From positions 1-13,096 of the forward strand of contig JAHKKJ010000038.1 of assembly GCA_020027655.1 (NCBI GenBank): DNA of 13,096 nt, given 5' to 3'. Each line of letters opens with the position of its first letter. Position 1 is the stretch's first letter. The translations under genes were made by a program, and so were the position numbers. The notes below the pieces were generated by a model. That model did no database searches. It was not told the origin of the DNA and saw only the letters and a list, made by a program, of their open reading frames with translations. This document shows positions 1-7,731 of this stretch, in pieces. Source of the DNA: Deltaproteobacteria bacterium (GTDB lineage: Bacteria; Desulfobacterota; Binatia; UBA9968).

Positions 1-1
1 T

Positions 2-2272
2 TCTACCGTCGGCACTCTCACCGAGATTTACGACTATCTGCGGCTGCTTTTCGCGCGTGTAGGTCAAGCGACTTGCATTCAATGCGGCCGCGAAATAGTG
101 GCGCAGACCGTCGAGCAAATCAGCGATCAATTGCTGTCGCTGCCAGAGGCGACACGCATTCTTGTGCTGGCGCCCATCGTTACAAGCCCTGACCCTAGGC
201 CGGTGTTGCAAGAGCTGGCGCGCGCCGGCTTCGCCCGCATCAAGATCGATGGGGAGATGCATGAACTTTCGGAAGAGATCTATATCCAAACAGAGCGGCC
301 GCACGAAATCGATTTGATCGTCGATCGCTTGGTGCTGCGACGGGGAATAGAACGGCGGCTGGCCGACTCCCTCGAAATTGCCTCTCGCTTTGGCCGTCAA
401 ATCATTAAAGTGGAAATTGTTCCGGAGCAAACTTCAAAGCCGGCCGAAGCACTCATTTTCACTCAGAAATTTGCCTGCATACCGTGTGGGATTTCGCTGC
501 CTGAAATTACCCCGGGACTGTTTTCTTTCAATCGTCCACAAGGTGCCTGCCCCGCGTGCAAGGGAATGGGCGTCGAATCCAGGCCACAGCGGAGTGGCAA
601 GAACGCAGAGACTGAGCCGGATACGATCCCGTGCAGGGAATGCAAGGGCATGCGACTCAGGAAGGAAAGCCTCGCGGTGAAATTGGGTGGTAAGAGCATC
701 GCGGATCTGACTTCTATCTCTTTGGCAGATGCCCGCGACTTCATGCAAAAACTAAAATTAGATAAAAAAGGCAATATCGTCGGCGAGAAGCTGCTTCACG
801 AGATCGTTGGCCGGATTCAATTTCTTATTCAACTCGGGCTCGATTATCTAACTCTCGATCGATCCGCTGTGACCCTTTCGGGAGGAGAAGCCCAGCGGGT
901 GCGGCTCGCCACACAGCTGGGATCCAGCTTGGCCGGAGTACTTTATATTCTCGATGAGCCCAGCATCGGATTGCACCAGAAAGACAACGCGGAACTTCTT
1001 AAACTGCTCAAGCAGCTGCGGGACGCGGGCAACTCCGTCGTCGTGGTAGAGCACGATCAAGAAACCATAGCGGCAGCGGACCATATCATCGATATCGGGC
1101 CCGGGGCCGGTGTCAACGGTGGCGAAATCGTTGCGCAGGGCACACTGGCGGAAATCATAGAGAATGAACGCTCCCTGACCGGTCAATATCTGTCGGGCAG
1201 GATGAAGATGCCGATTCCCGCGCGACGTCGCACAGGCACGGGCGAGCTTCTAGTCATTAAAGGAGCGAAAGAGAATAATTTGAAGGACATCACCGTCCAA
1301 ATACCTGTGGGCTCGATGACCTCCGTCACTGGAGTTTCCGGTTCAGGAAAGACGAGTCTGGTCATGGATATTCTCTACAACGCGGTTGCCCAACGCTTGC
1401 ACAAATCAACCCATAAAGTGGGGAAATTTGACGAGCTGATAGGCGCTAACTTTTTCGATCGCGTGGTCGGTATCGACCAAGCGCCGATTGGCCGTACTCC
1501 GCGATCTAACCCCGCTACCTACACGGGTCTCTTCGATCACTTGCGCAATCTTTTCGCACAACTGCCGGAAGCGCGTGTTCGAGGTTACAAACCCGCCCGG
1601 TTTTCTTTTAACGCGCCGGGCGGGCGCTGCGAGCCGTGCGCCGGGGAAGGAGCCGTGCGAGTGGATATGTATTTTCTCCCGCCGGTGTACGTTCCCTGTG
1701 AAAATTGTCGAGGCAGGCGTTACAACCGGGAGACCCTAGAGATCAAATACAAAGGCTTGAGCATTGCGGACATACTGGATCTCACCGTGCAGCAGGCATC
1801 AGAAATTCTCAGTCCCGTGCCTGCGCTGTCCGAGCGGTTGCGCGTTCTCCGCGAGGTCGGACTTGGCTATCTCCGGCTAGGTCAAGCGGCGCAAACACTT
1901 TCCGGCGGTGAAGCGCAACGGGTCAAGCTTGCGCGAGAGCTTGCGCGGAAGGCCACGGGTCGAACGCTGTATATCTTGGATGAGCCCACCACAGGTCTCC
2001 ATTTCGATGATGTCAAGCAACTGGTGGAGCTGCTCCAGCGTCTAACGGATGCCGGGAATACCGTAGTCATTATCGAACACAATCTCGACGTTATAAGGAG
2101 TGCCGACTACGTTATCGATCTCGGACCCGAGGGTGGCGAAAAGGGTGGAAAATTGGTTGCGACCGGGAGTCCTGAAGAGATTGCCTCAATTTCAGGCTCT
2201 TTTACCGGTCAGTACCTATCGCAACTGCTTCCGAGTGGCCATGACGCGCCTCGACAGCATGGCGTTGGTTAA
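2..2272 (+). CDS. uvrA: Excinuclease ABC subunit A (UvrA), 5'-truncated by window edge
   Basis: UvrA is the damage-recognition ATPase of nucleotide excision repair; it dimerises, loads UvrB on damaged DNA and acts in the cytoplasm. The frame is open from base 2 with no start codon, so the first ~90-100 residues, including the first Walker A, lie outside the window; 756 residues remain. Visible in order: a UvrB-binding region beginning near a CxxC at 74-85, zinc-finger cysteines at 476-487 and 548-559, a further CxxC at 632-643, ABC signature LSGGEAQ (875-895), Walker B LYILDEPS (941-964), second Walker A GVSGSGKT (1331-1354), the C-terminal zinc module CEPC/CENC (1628-1639, 1697-1708), second LSGGEAQ (1898-1918) and Walker B LYILDEPT (1967-1990). 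The UvrB-binding domain is present, so this is not the UvrB-independent UvrA2 class. Only 24 residues separate the cysteine pairs at 548-559 and 632-643, about 100 fewer than in E. coli UvrA, so the insertion domain is essentially missing. Identity is certain. Confidence 0.97.
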   Translation, partial: STVGTLTEIYDYLRLLFARVGQATCIQCGREIVAQTVEQISDQLLSLPEATRILVLAPIVTSPDPRPVLQELARAGFARIKIDGEMHELSEEIYIQTERPHEIDLIVDRLVLRRGIERRLADSLEIASRFGRQIIKVEIVPEQTSKPAEALIFTQKFACIPCGISLPEITPGLFSFNRPQGACPACKGMGVESRPQRSGKNAETEPDTIPCRECKGMRLRKESLAVKLGGKSIADLTSISLADARDFMQKLKLDKKGNIVGEKLLHEIVGRIQFLIQLGLDYLTLDRSAVTLSGGEAQRVRLATQLGSSLAGVLYILDEPSIGLHQKDNAELLKLLKQLRDAGNSVVVVEHDQETIAAADHIIDIGPGAGVNGGEIVAQGTLAEIIENERSLTGQYLSGRMKMPIPARRRTGTGELLVIKGAKENNLKDITVQIPVGSMTSVTGVSGSGKTSLVMDILYNAVAQRLHKSTHKVGKFDELIGANFFDRVVGIDQAPIGRTPRSNPATYTGLFDHLRNLFAQLPEARVRGYKPARFSFNAPGGRCEPCAGEGAVRVDMYFLPPVYVPCENCRGRRYNRETLEIKYKGLSIADILDLTVQQASEILSPVPALSERLRVLREVGLGYLRLGQAAQTLSGGEAQRVKLARELARKATGRTLYILDEPTTGLHFDDVKQLVELLQRLTDAGNTVVIIEHNLDVIRSADYVIDLGPEGGEKGGKLVATGSPEEIASISGSFTGQYLSQLLPSGHDAPRQHGVG

Positions 2273-2290
2273 GCCATCGGACGCAGAATT

Positions 2291-2358
2291 CATTATACTT
2301 TTCAATAGCTTATTAAAATAAACTAGGGGTTGACTCATGGCCTGCTATGGGGTAAGGT
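2291..2358 (+). promoter_or_regulatory. Candidate sigma70-type promoter of the Fe-S operon, with A/T-rich upstream element
   Basis: In the 113-base gap between uvrA and iscS there is TTGACT (2330-2335), 17 bases, then TAAGGT (2353-2358), which keeps the three most conserved -10 positions (T, A and final T). An A/T-rich stretch (2291-2325) lies directly upstream, where an UP element would sit. The sequence around the -35 box (GGTTGACT) resembles the left half of the E. coli type 1 IscR site (YYGACT), but the right half is poor. Transcription would start near 2365, giving a leader of about 20 bases. Autoregulation by the operon's own Rrf2 protein is an inference. No terminator for uvrA is visible in this gap. 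Confidence 0.5.
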
Positions 2359-2385
2359 TAATTCAGACCATTTCGGTAGGATAAG

Positions 2386-3621
2386 ATGGTGCAGACTCCC
2401 GTATATATGGATAATCACGCCACGACTCCGGTGGACCCGCGGGTCTTGGAAGTCATGCTTCCCTACTTTACGGAAAAGTTCGGCAATGCTGCGAGCCGGA
2501 GTCACACTTTTGGGTGGGAGAGCGAAGCGGCCGTCGACCTAGCCCGAGAGCAAATCGCAAGACTGATCCATGCATCCTCGCCGCGGGAGATTGTCTTCAC
2601 CAGCGGTGCGACGGAGTCCGACAACTTGGCTATCAAGGGAGTCGCTGAGTCTTACCGCGACAAGGGCAATCACGTCATAACTTGCGTGACTGAGCACAAG
2701 GCGGTCCTGGACTGCTGCAAGTCCTTGGAGAAGCGGGGTTGCCAGGTGACTTATCTTCCCGTGGACAGGGATGGCTTGGTAAGCATGAACCGGCTGCGCG
2801 AGGCGATTACGGACAAGACCATTCTGATCTCCATTATGGCCGCCAATAATGAAATCGGTACGATAGAACCCATAAAGGAGATAGGGCAGTTCGCTCACGA
2901 GCAGGGGATTCTATTTCACACAGATGCGACACAAGCCGTGGGCAAGATTCCTCTTAATGTTGAACAGATGGGTATCGATCTATTGTCGCTGACGGCCCAC
3001 AAGATGTACGGACCCAAAGGTATCGGCGCGCTTTACGTTCGCGCAGCGAAACCGCGGGTTAGGCTAAGACCGATGATCGACGGCGGCGGTCACGAGCGAG
3101 GTATGAGATCGGGGACGCTCAATGTGCCGGGGATCGTGGGTCTGGGTAAATCCTGTGAGATTGCCCAGAAGGAAATGGCAGCGGAGGCGGAAAGACTTAC
3201 AAGCCTCAGAGAGCGATTAAAGAAAAAAATTAGCGATCAACTGGAGGAAGTCTACGTCAACGGTCATCCGACGAAGCGGCTGCCGGGCAATATGAATATG
3301 AGCTTCGCTTATGTCGAGGGCGAGTCGCTCTTGATGGCCTTAAAAGAGATCGCGGTTTCAACGGGCTCGGCTTGCACCTCTGCGAGCTTGGAGCCTTCTC
3401 ATGTCTTGCGGGCCATCGGTGTCGAGGAGGAGTTGGCTCACACCTCTATTCGTTTTGGTTTGGGCCGTTTCAACACTGAGGAAGAGGTTGACTATACGGT
3501 CCGTCGGGTAGTTGAGGAGATAAGGCGATTGCGCGAACTGTCGCCGCTTTACAAAGCGAGGAAAGCTAAACGGCACGGGCGACAACAGACGGAAAGCAAA
3601 TTACCGGAGAGGGTTTCTTAG
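2386..3621 (+). CDS. iscS: Cysteine desulfurase, IscS type
   Basis: PLP-dependent enzyme that takes sulfur from L-cysteine as an active-site persulfide and passes it to Fe-S scaffolds or thiolation pathways; cytoplasmic. The 411-residue protein aligns almost residue for residue with E. coli IscS (404 residues): His104, Asp180, Gln183, Schiff-base Lys206 in the AHKMYGPKG motif, and catalytic Cys330 in the long mobile loop STGSACTSASLEPSHVLRA. That loop marks the group I (IscS/NifS) class, as opposed to SufS. The C-terminus has SPLY followed by a basic extension of ~25 residues (KARKAKRHG and on) of unknown role; in E. coli the C-terminal end helps bind IscU, and no iscU is present here. The start at 2386 has only a weak Shine-Dalgarno (GGTAGGA, 2376-2382), but homology begins at once. 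It is first in the operon, 27 bases before the carrier gene. Confidence 0.96.
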   Translation: MVQTPVYMDNHATTPVDPRVLEVMLPYFTEKFGNAASRSHTFGWESEAAVDLAREQIARLIHASSPREIVFTSGATESDNLAIKGVAESYRDKGNHVITCVTEHKAVLDCCKSLEKRGCQVTYLPVDRDGLVSMNRLREAITDKTILISIMAANNEIGTIEPIKEIGQFAHEQGILFHTDATQAVGKIPLNVEQMGIDLLSLTAHKMYGPKGIGALYVRAAKPRVRLRPMIDGGGHERGMRSGTLNVPGIVGLGKSCEIAQKEMAAEAERLTSLRERLKKKISDQLEEVYVNGHPTKRLPGNMNMSFAYVEGESLLMALKEIAVSTGSACTSASLEPSHVLRAIGVEEELAHTSIRFGLGRFNTEEEVDYTVRRVVEEIRRLRELSPLYKARKAKRHGRQQTESKLPERVS

Positions 3622-3648
3622 TCTTAGGTTATTGGGAGGTACGAGCGT

Positions 3649-3978
3649 ATGGCCGGTGGCGTCAATGTGACCGAACAGGCGGCAGCCAAAATCAAAGAGA
3701 TGGTTGCGGCTGAGAATAGAGAGGGCCAAGGACTGCGCCTGAAAGTCGTCGGTGGCGGTTGCTCGGGGCTACAATACAAGCTTGATTTCGATCTGCCTAA
3801 GGCCACCGACAAAGTTTTCGAGAAGGACGGGGCGAAAGTTTTGGTCGATATGAAGAGTTTGCTTTATCTCAGCGGCACTGAACTGGATTACAAAGAAGAG
3901 CTGATGCAGTCGGGGTTTGTCTTCCAGAATCCGAATGTGAAGAAAGCCTGTGGTTGCGGCGCTTCCTTCACGGTTTAG
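3649..3978 (+). CDS. A-type Fe-S carrier protein (IscA/ErpA/SufA family)
   Basis: Small HesB-like protein of 109 residues, the usual size for the family, which carries [2Fe-2S] or [4Fe-4S] clusters from a scaffold to target enzymes. The three family cysteines are present: Cys38 in GGGCSGLQY, and Cys101 and Cys103 in ACGCGASF at the C-terminus. The start is well supported by GGGAGGT (3634-3640), 8 bases ahead of the ATG. It lies 27 bases after iscS and 24 before sufB, so it is co-transcribed and probably receives clusters assembled on SufB. IscA, ErpA and SufA cannot be told apart reliably by sequence; SufA or ErpA would fit the SufB partner, IscA the iscS neighbour. No symbol is assigned for that reason. 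Confidence 0.94.
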   Translation: MAGGVNVTEQAAAKIKEMVAAENREGQGLRLKVVGGGCSGLQYKLDFDLPKATDKVFEKDGAKVLVDMKSLLYLSGTELDYKEELMQSGFVFQNPNVKKACGCGASFTV

Positions 3979-4002
3979 GCGGCGACAAAGGAATCTTGAG
4001 AT

Positions 4003-5463
4003 ATGAAAACGGCACCGAACACAGTCGAAGATCTGACAAAAAACGAGTACAAGTACGGTTTTGTCACGGACATCGAATCGGATTCAATCCCCGCCGGTTT
4101 GAACGAGGATGTCATCCGAGTCATTTCGGCAAAGAAGCATGAACCGGAGTTCATGCTGGAATGGCGTCTGAAGGCGTACCGATACTGGGCCAAGCTGGAA
4201 AAGTCGCAAGCCGAGCCAAAGTGGGCAAACATCCATTATCCGCCCATCGACTACCAAAAAATCATCTACTACGCGGCACCCAAGGCGAAGGATGATCGGC
4301 CCAAGAGCCTCGAAGAAGTGGATCCAGAGCTGCTGAAAACGTATGAGAAGCTCGGCATTCCACTCCGCGAGCAAGAGCTGCTTGCCGGTGTCGCCGTCGA
4401 TGCGGTGTTTGACAGCGTTTCCGTGGCAACGACATTCAAAGCGAAACTATCGGAGTTGGGAATTATCTTTGGCTCGTTCTCCGAAGCGGTGCAGAATCAT
4501 CCCGATCTGGTGCAAAAGTATCTGGGCTCGGTGGTTCCCTACAGTGATAATTTCTTTGCAGCGCTCAATGCCGCGGTCTTCAGCGATGGATCGTTTTGTT
4601 ATATTCCCAAGGGAGTTCGTTGCCCCATGGAGCTCTCGACCTACTTTCGCATTAACGCTGCGGAGACCGGTCAATTCGAGCGCACCCTGATCGTTGCCGA
4701 CGAAGGCAGCTACGTCAGCTATCTCGAAGGCTGCACCGCGCCCATGCGCGATACCAACCAGCTGCATGCGGCCGTCGTGGAATTGGTGGCCCACGATGAC
4801 GCCCAGATCAAGTATTCCACCGTGCAGAACTGGTACCCGGGCGACGCCGAAGGGAAAGGCGGTATCTATAATTTCGTCACCAAGCGCGGCAAGTGCCTCG
4901 GCAAGCGTTCGAAGATTTCCTGGACCCAAGTGGAGACCGGTTCGGCCATCACCTGGAAGTATCCAAGCTGCATTCTGCAGGGCGACGATTCCGTAGGCGA
5001 GTTCTATTCCGTTGCCCTCACCAATAACTATCAGCAGGCGGATACCGGCACCAAGATGATGCATATCGGTAAGAACACCAAGAGCACTATCATCTCCAAG
5101 GGGATCTCTGCGGGGCACGGGCAAAATACCTATCGCGGCTTGGTGAAGATCATGAAGGGGGCCACCGGAGCGCGCAATTATTCGCAATGTGATTCCTTAC
5201 TTCTGAGCGACAAATGCGGCGCGCATACTTTCCCTTATCTCGAGGTGTTGAATAATGTCTCCCAGGTGGAGCACGAAGCGTCAACGTCGAAGATCGGCGA
5301 GGATCAGCTATTCTATTGCAGACAGCGGGGGATTTCACAGGAAGATGCCGTAAACATGATCGTCAACGGTTTTTGCAAGCAGGTGTTTCGCGAGTTGCCG
5401 ATGGAGTTCGCCGTAGAGGCGCAGAAACTCCTGGGTGTGAGTCTAGAGGGAAGTGTTGGCTAG
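4003..5463 (+). CDS. sufB: Fe-S cluster assembly scaffold SufB
   Basis: SufB is the scaffold subunit of the SufBC2D complex: it accepts persulfide sulfur and builds an Fe-S cluster at the SufB-SufD interface, powered by the SufC ATPase. The 486-residue protein is full length (E. coli 495) and strongly conserved: the run ETGSAITWKYPSCIL, the block from NTKSTIISKGISAGH to RGLVKIM, and the ending EAQKLLGVSLEGSVG. The residues shown to be essential in E. coli are kept: Cys405 equals Cys396 (SQCDS), and His433/Glu434 equal His424/Glu425 (VEHEAS). It is therefore a true SufB, not the shorter SmsB-type protein of minimal systems. The odd point is context: neither sufC nor sufD follows; a NifS-like desulfurase starts 31 bases downstream. 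Upstream AAAGGAA (about 3986-3992) may serve as a ribosome site. A working complex would need SufC from elsewhere in the genome. Confidence 0.97.
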   Translation: MKTAPNTVEDLTKNEYKYGFVTDIESDSIPAGLNEDVIRVISAKKHEPEFMLEWRLKAYRYWAKLEKSQAEPKWANIHYPPIDYQKIIYYAAPKAKDDRPKSLEEVDPELLKTYEKLGIPLREQELLAGVAVDAVFDSVSVATTFKAKLSELGIIFGSFSEAVQNHPDLVQKYLGSVVPYSDNFFAALNAAVFSDGSFCYIPKGVRCPMELSTYFRINAAETGQFERTLIVADEGSYVSYLEGCTAPMRDTNQLHAAVVELVAHDDAQIKYSTVQNWYPGDAEGKGGIYNFVTKRGKCLGKRSKISWTQVETGSAITWKYPSCILQGDDSVGEFYSVALTNNYQQADTGTKMMHIGKNTKSTIISKGISAGHGQNTYRGLVKIMKGATGARNYSQCDSLLLSDKCGAHTFPYLEVLNNVSQVEHEASTSKIGEDQLFYCRQRGISQEDAVNMIVNGFCKQVFRELPMEFAVEAQKLLGVSLEGSVG

Positions 5464-5494
5464 TTGGCCGATAGAAGACTTGGGATACTTTCTT

Positions 5495-6721
5495 ATGGGA
5501 TCGGAAGTCTACTTTGACAACAACGCAACGACCAGGGTTTTGCCGGAAGTCGCGGCGGCCATGCAGCCGTACTTGACGGAACTTTACGGCAATCCGTCGA
5601 GCATTCATCGCTTCGGTGCTCAGGTAGCGCAGAAAATCAGCGCAGCGCGAGCGCAAGTCGCGGCATTGATCGGAGCCGCCGATTCGATCGAGATTATTTT
5701 CACAAGCTGCGGCACTGAAGGGGATAACGCTGCCATCCGCGGAATGGTGGAAGCGCGGCCCGATAAGCGCCATATCGTGACCACCCAGGTAGAACATCCC
5801 GCGGTTTTGGGGCTGTGCCAGCACCTTGAGAAGCGGGGATATCGCGTGACCTGGCTGAGCGTAAATCAGGAAGGAATGCTCGACCTCGAGGAGTTGCGGA
5901 ACGCACTGACCGACGACACCGCATTGGTGTCGGTTATGGTTGCGAATAATGAAACGGGTGTGATTTTTCCCATCGACAAGATCGGCGAGATCGTCAAGGC
6001 GAGGGGTATTCCGTTTCATGTGGACGCAGTCCAGGCGGCTGGGAAGATTCCTCTCAAGGTCAAAGACAGCCCGGTGGATTTGCTCACTATTTCGGGTCAC
6101 AAGTTTCACGCGCCCAAGGGGATTGGCGCCCTGTATGTACGTCGCGGCGTTGCGTTTCCGCCGTTCATCATCGGTGGACACCAGGAGAAGAACCGGCGCG
6201 CCGGAACCGAAAATGTCGCGGGCATCGTAGGCATGGGGGAAGCGGCGGAATTGGCACAACGGAATTTGATGGAACAGTCCGAGCGGGTTCGCGGCCTGCG
6301 TGATCAACTGGAGGAGGAATTGCTTCGATCTTGTCCTGATTGCCGAGTTAATGGCGGAGCAAGCGAACGGTTACCGAATACTTCAAATATCAGTTTTAGA
6401 TACTTGGAAGGGGAATCGGTCCTGGTGCTTTTGGATCAATTCGGGATCTGCGCCTCGACAGGTTCTGCTTGCACGGCGGGCTCTTCGGAGCCCTCTCACG
6501 TGCTTAGGGCCATGGCCGTGGCCCCGGATTGGTTGCAGGGAGCGGTGCGATTTAGTCTGAGCCGTTTTAATACCGGGGAAGAAGTTTGTTATGTGAACGA
6601 AAAGGTGCCTTTGATCGTCCAACGTTTACAGGGGCTTTCTGCATTGGGAAAACTGGCGGGTCAGCAACGGGCTCAGCAAGAGAAGCCAAGGGCGGGCAAC
6701 GGCATCGGGGTCAGGGGGTAA
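5495..6721 (+). CDS. Cysteine desulfurase, NifS-like
   Basis: Second PLP-dependent cysteine desulfurase in the operon, 408 residues from the ATG at 5495. Key residues: His101, Asp177, Gln180, Lys203 in SGHKFHAPKG, and catalytic Cys326 in STGSACTAGSSEPSHVLRA. HKFHAPKG, with His-Ala before Pro-Lys-Gly, is typical of NifS (A. vinelandii uses Lys202 and Cys325), whereas the upstream paralogue has the IscS form HKMYGPKG. The long catalytic loop excludes the SufS class that normally serves SufB. A GTG at 5453 in the same frame overlaps sufB; the ATG at 5495 is preferred because family homology (VYFDNNATT) starts right after it and a weak GGGAT lies about 10 bases upstream. The stop is 4 bases from the Rrf2 gene, so they are co-transcribed. 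No nitrogenase gene is near, so a role in general Fe-S assembly is more likely than a nitrogenase-specific one. Confidence 0.94.
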   Translation: MGSEVYFDNNATTRVLPEVAAAMQPYLTELYGNPSSIHRFGAQVAQKISAARAQVAALIGAADSIEIIFTSCGTEGDNAAIRGMVEARPDKRHIVTTQVEHPAVLGLCQHLEKRGYRVTWLSVNQEGMLDLEELRNALTDDTALVSVMVANNETGVIFPIDKIGEIVKARGIPFHVDAVQAAGKIPLKVKDSPVDLLTISGHKFHAPKGIGALYVRRGVAFPPFIIGGHQEKNRRAGTENVAGIVGMGEAAELAQRNLMEQSERVRGLRDQLEEELLRSCPDCRVNGGASERLPNTSNISFRYLEGESVLVLLDQFGICASTGSACTAGSSEPSHVLRAMAVAPDWLQGAVRFSLSRFNTGEEVCYVNEKVPLIVQRLQGLSALGKLAGQQRAQQEKPRAGNGIGVRG

Positions 6722-6725
6722 CGCT

Positions 6726-7184
6726 ATGGGCCTTATGCAGATTCCTCGACGGGTCGACTATGGATTACGCGCGGTTATTTATCTTTCGGTCCAAGACCCG
6801 GAGCGGTGCTGCTCGATAACCGAGATTGCCACACAGCAGGGGGTTCCGAAAAAGTTTTTGGAGAAAATTATTCAAGATCTGATCCGTGGCGGCCTGATCA
6901 AGTCCAAGCGGGGTGCCTGCGGTGGATATACTCTCGCCCGTTCTCCCGAAGAGATTTCGTTCTACGAGGTCATCGAGGCGCTCGAGGGGCCCATCGCCGT
7001 CAATGTCTGCATGGACCAACACATGAGTTGTGAGCAATTGCCACGTTGTTCAATGGTGAACGTATGGAGTGAGGTTCAACGAAAAGTCACCGAGGTATTT
7101 ACCAACACGACAATAGCGGATTTGAAGAGAAAGCCTTGCCGGGATTTGATCGGCGGCTCCGCTTCGCTCTCAAGCGCAGCGTGA
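6726..7184 (+). CDS. Rrf2-family regulator, IscR-like
   Basis: Winged-helix regulator of 152 residues. The N-terminal DNA-binding domain (about 5-75) has the family pattern: VDYGLRAVIYL, a helix-turn-helix around residues 30-58 (ITEIATQQGVPKKFLEKI), and the wing RGACGGYTL. Three cysteines at 95, 102 and 108 (C-x6-C-x5-C) match the cluster-binding cysteines of E. coli IscR (92, 98, 104), so it probably holds an Fe-S cluster and reports cluster supply. E. coli's fourth ligand, His107 (C-LTH), is Val here (C-SMV). An extra Cys65 sits in the wing and Cys28-Cys29 near the first helix. The start may be 6726 or the ATG at 6735, which gives a more typical N-terminus; GGGGG at 6714-6718 fits the first. 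It is fifth in the operon rather than first as in E. coli isc. Likely target: the promoter at 2330-2358 (inference). Confidence 0.9.
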   Translation: MGLMQIPRRVDYGLRAVIYLSVQDPERCCSITEIATQQGVPKKFLEKIIQDLIRGGLIKSKRGACGGYTLARSPEEISFYEVIEALEGPIAVNVCMDQHMSCEQLPRCSMVNVWSEVQRKVTEVFTNTTIADLKRKPCRDLIGGSASLSSAA

Positions 7185-7248
7185 TAGGTTCGAGGATGCC
7201 TTTATCGCAGTTGGAAGGGAGGCTGCACTTAATAGGAAGGTGGTTTTT

Positions 7249-7707
7249 ATGAGTTACGAAACTGGACTGAGCATGGAGGAAAGAGTCACCTCGTTGTTTC
7301 AACCCGACACGCTTCTGCCGGAGCAATATCTAGACACTTTCCGGAGAAAGTTGCATTTGGAACCGGAAAAGAAGCTCATGCTGGCGGTGTTGGAGGATGC
7401 CATTGCGTGCTTTCAGAAGTACGTTTTTGCGCGCGAGGGTAAGGGCAAGATTCTTTTTCAAGAGGCCGAGGATTGGGTTCAGGATACGAACAGTGATTGG
7501 CTGTTTTCTTTTGCCAACGTCTGCGAAACGCTGGGATTCAACCCCGATTATTTGCGCCAGGGTCTTGCCGTATGGAAAGCCGAACGATTGGAGAGTCGGG
7601 CAAGGGCGAAGGTTTACCAGCTTACGCCGAGGAGCGGAAAGAGAAAGAGAGGCATTGCGGTAACCGGAAGAGCCAGGCACCGGTTGCGCAGAGCTGCCAG
7701 TCGATAA
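7249..7707 (+). CDS. Conserved-type hypothetical protein, last gene of the Fe-S operon
   Basis: Not recognised as a named family. From the ATG at 7249 it has 152 residues; AGGAAGG (7234-7240) lies 8 bases ahead, so this start is preferred over the in-frame GTG at 7240, which is inside that ribosome site. Residues 25-115 look like a compact helical domain (repeated Leu, Phe, Trp). The segment around residues 84-107 (NVCETLGFNPDYLRQG) resembles a helix-turn-helix. The last ~30 residues are strongly basic (RSGKRKRG, RARHRLRRAASR), as in nucleic-acid-binding tails. No signal peptide or membrane segment. It lies 64 bases after the Rrf2 gene and 24 before the operon terminator, so it is probably co-expressed with Fe-S assembly. 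DNA or RNA binding is a guess from shape and charge only. Confidence 0.75.
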   Translation: MSYETGLSMEERVTSLFQPDTLLPEQYLDTFRRKLHLEPEKKLMLAVLEDAIACFQKYVFAREGKGKILFQEAEDWVQDTNSDWLFSFANVCETLGFNPDYLRQGLAVWKAERLESRARAKVYQLTPRSGKRKRGIAVTGRARHRLRRAASR

Positions 7708-7731
7708 AACCCAACCGCAATCGCAATTAAT

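Noticed and set aside
4447..5187. A 246-residue antisense frame inside sufB
   Set aside because: The forward strand encodes near-invariant SufB residues; the antisense product has no recognisable domain.
5453..5494. Start of the NifS-like gene at GTG 5453
   Set aside because: It would overlap sufB and add 14 residues not seen in the family; ATG 5495 directly precedes the conserved N-terminus.
5363..6307. A 314-residue open frame on the minus strand opposite sufB and the NifS-like gene
   Set aside because: It lies wholly opposite two conserved genes, has no family motif and no ribosome site; it is a shadow of codon bias.
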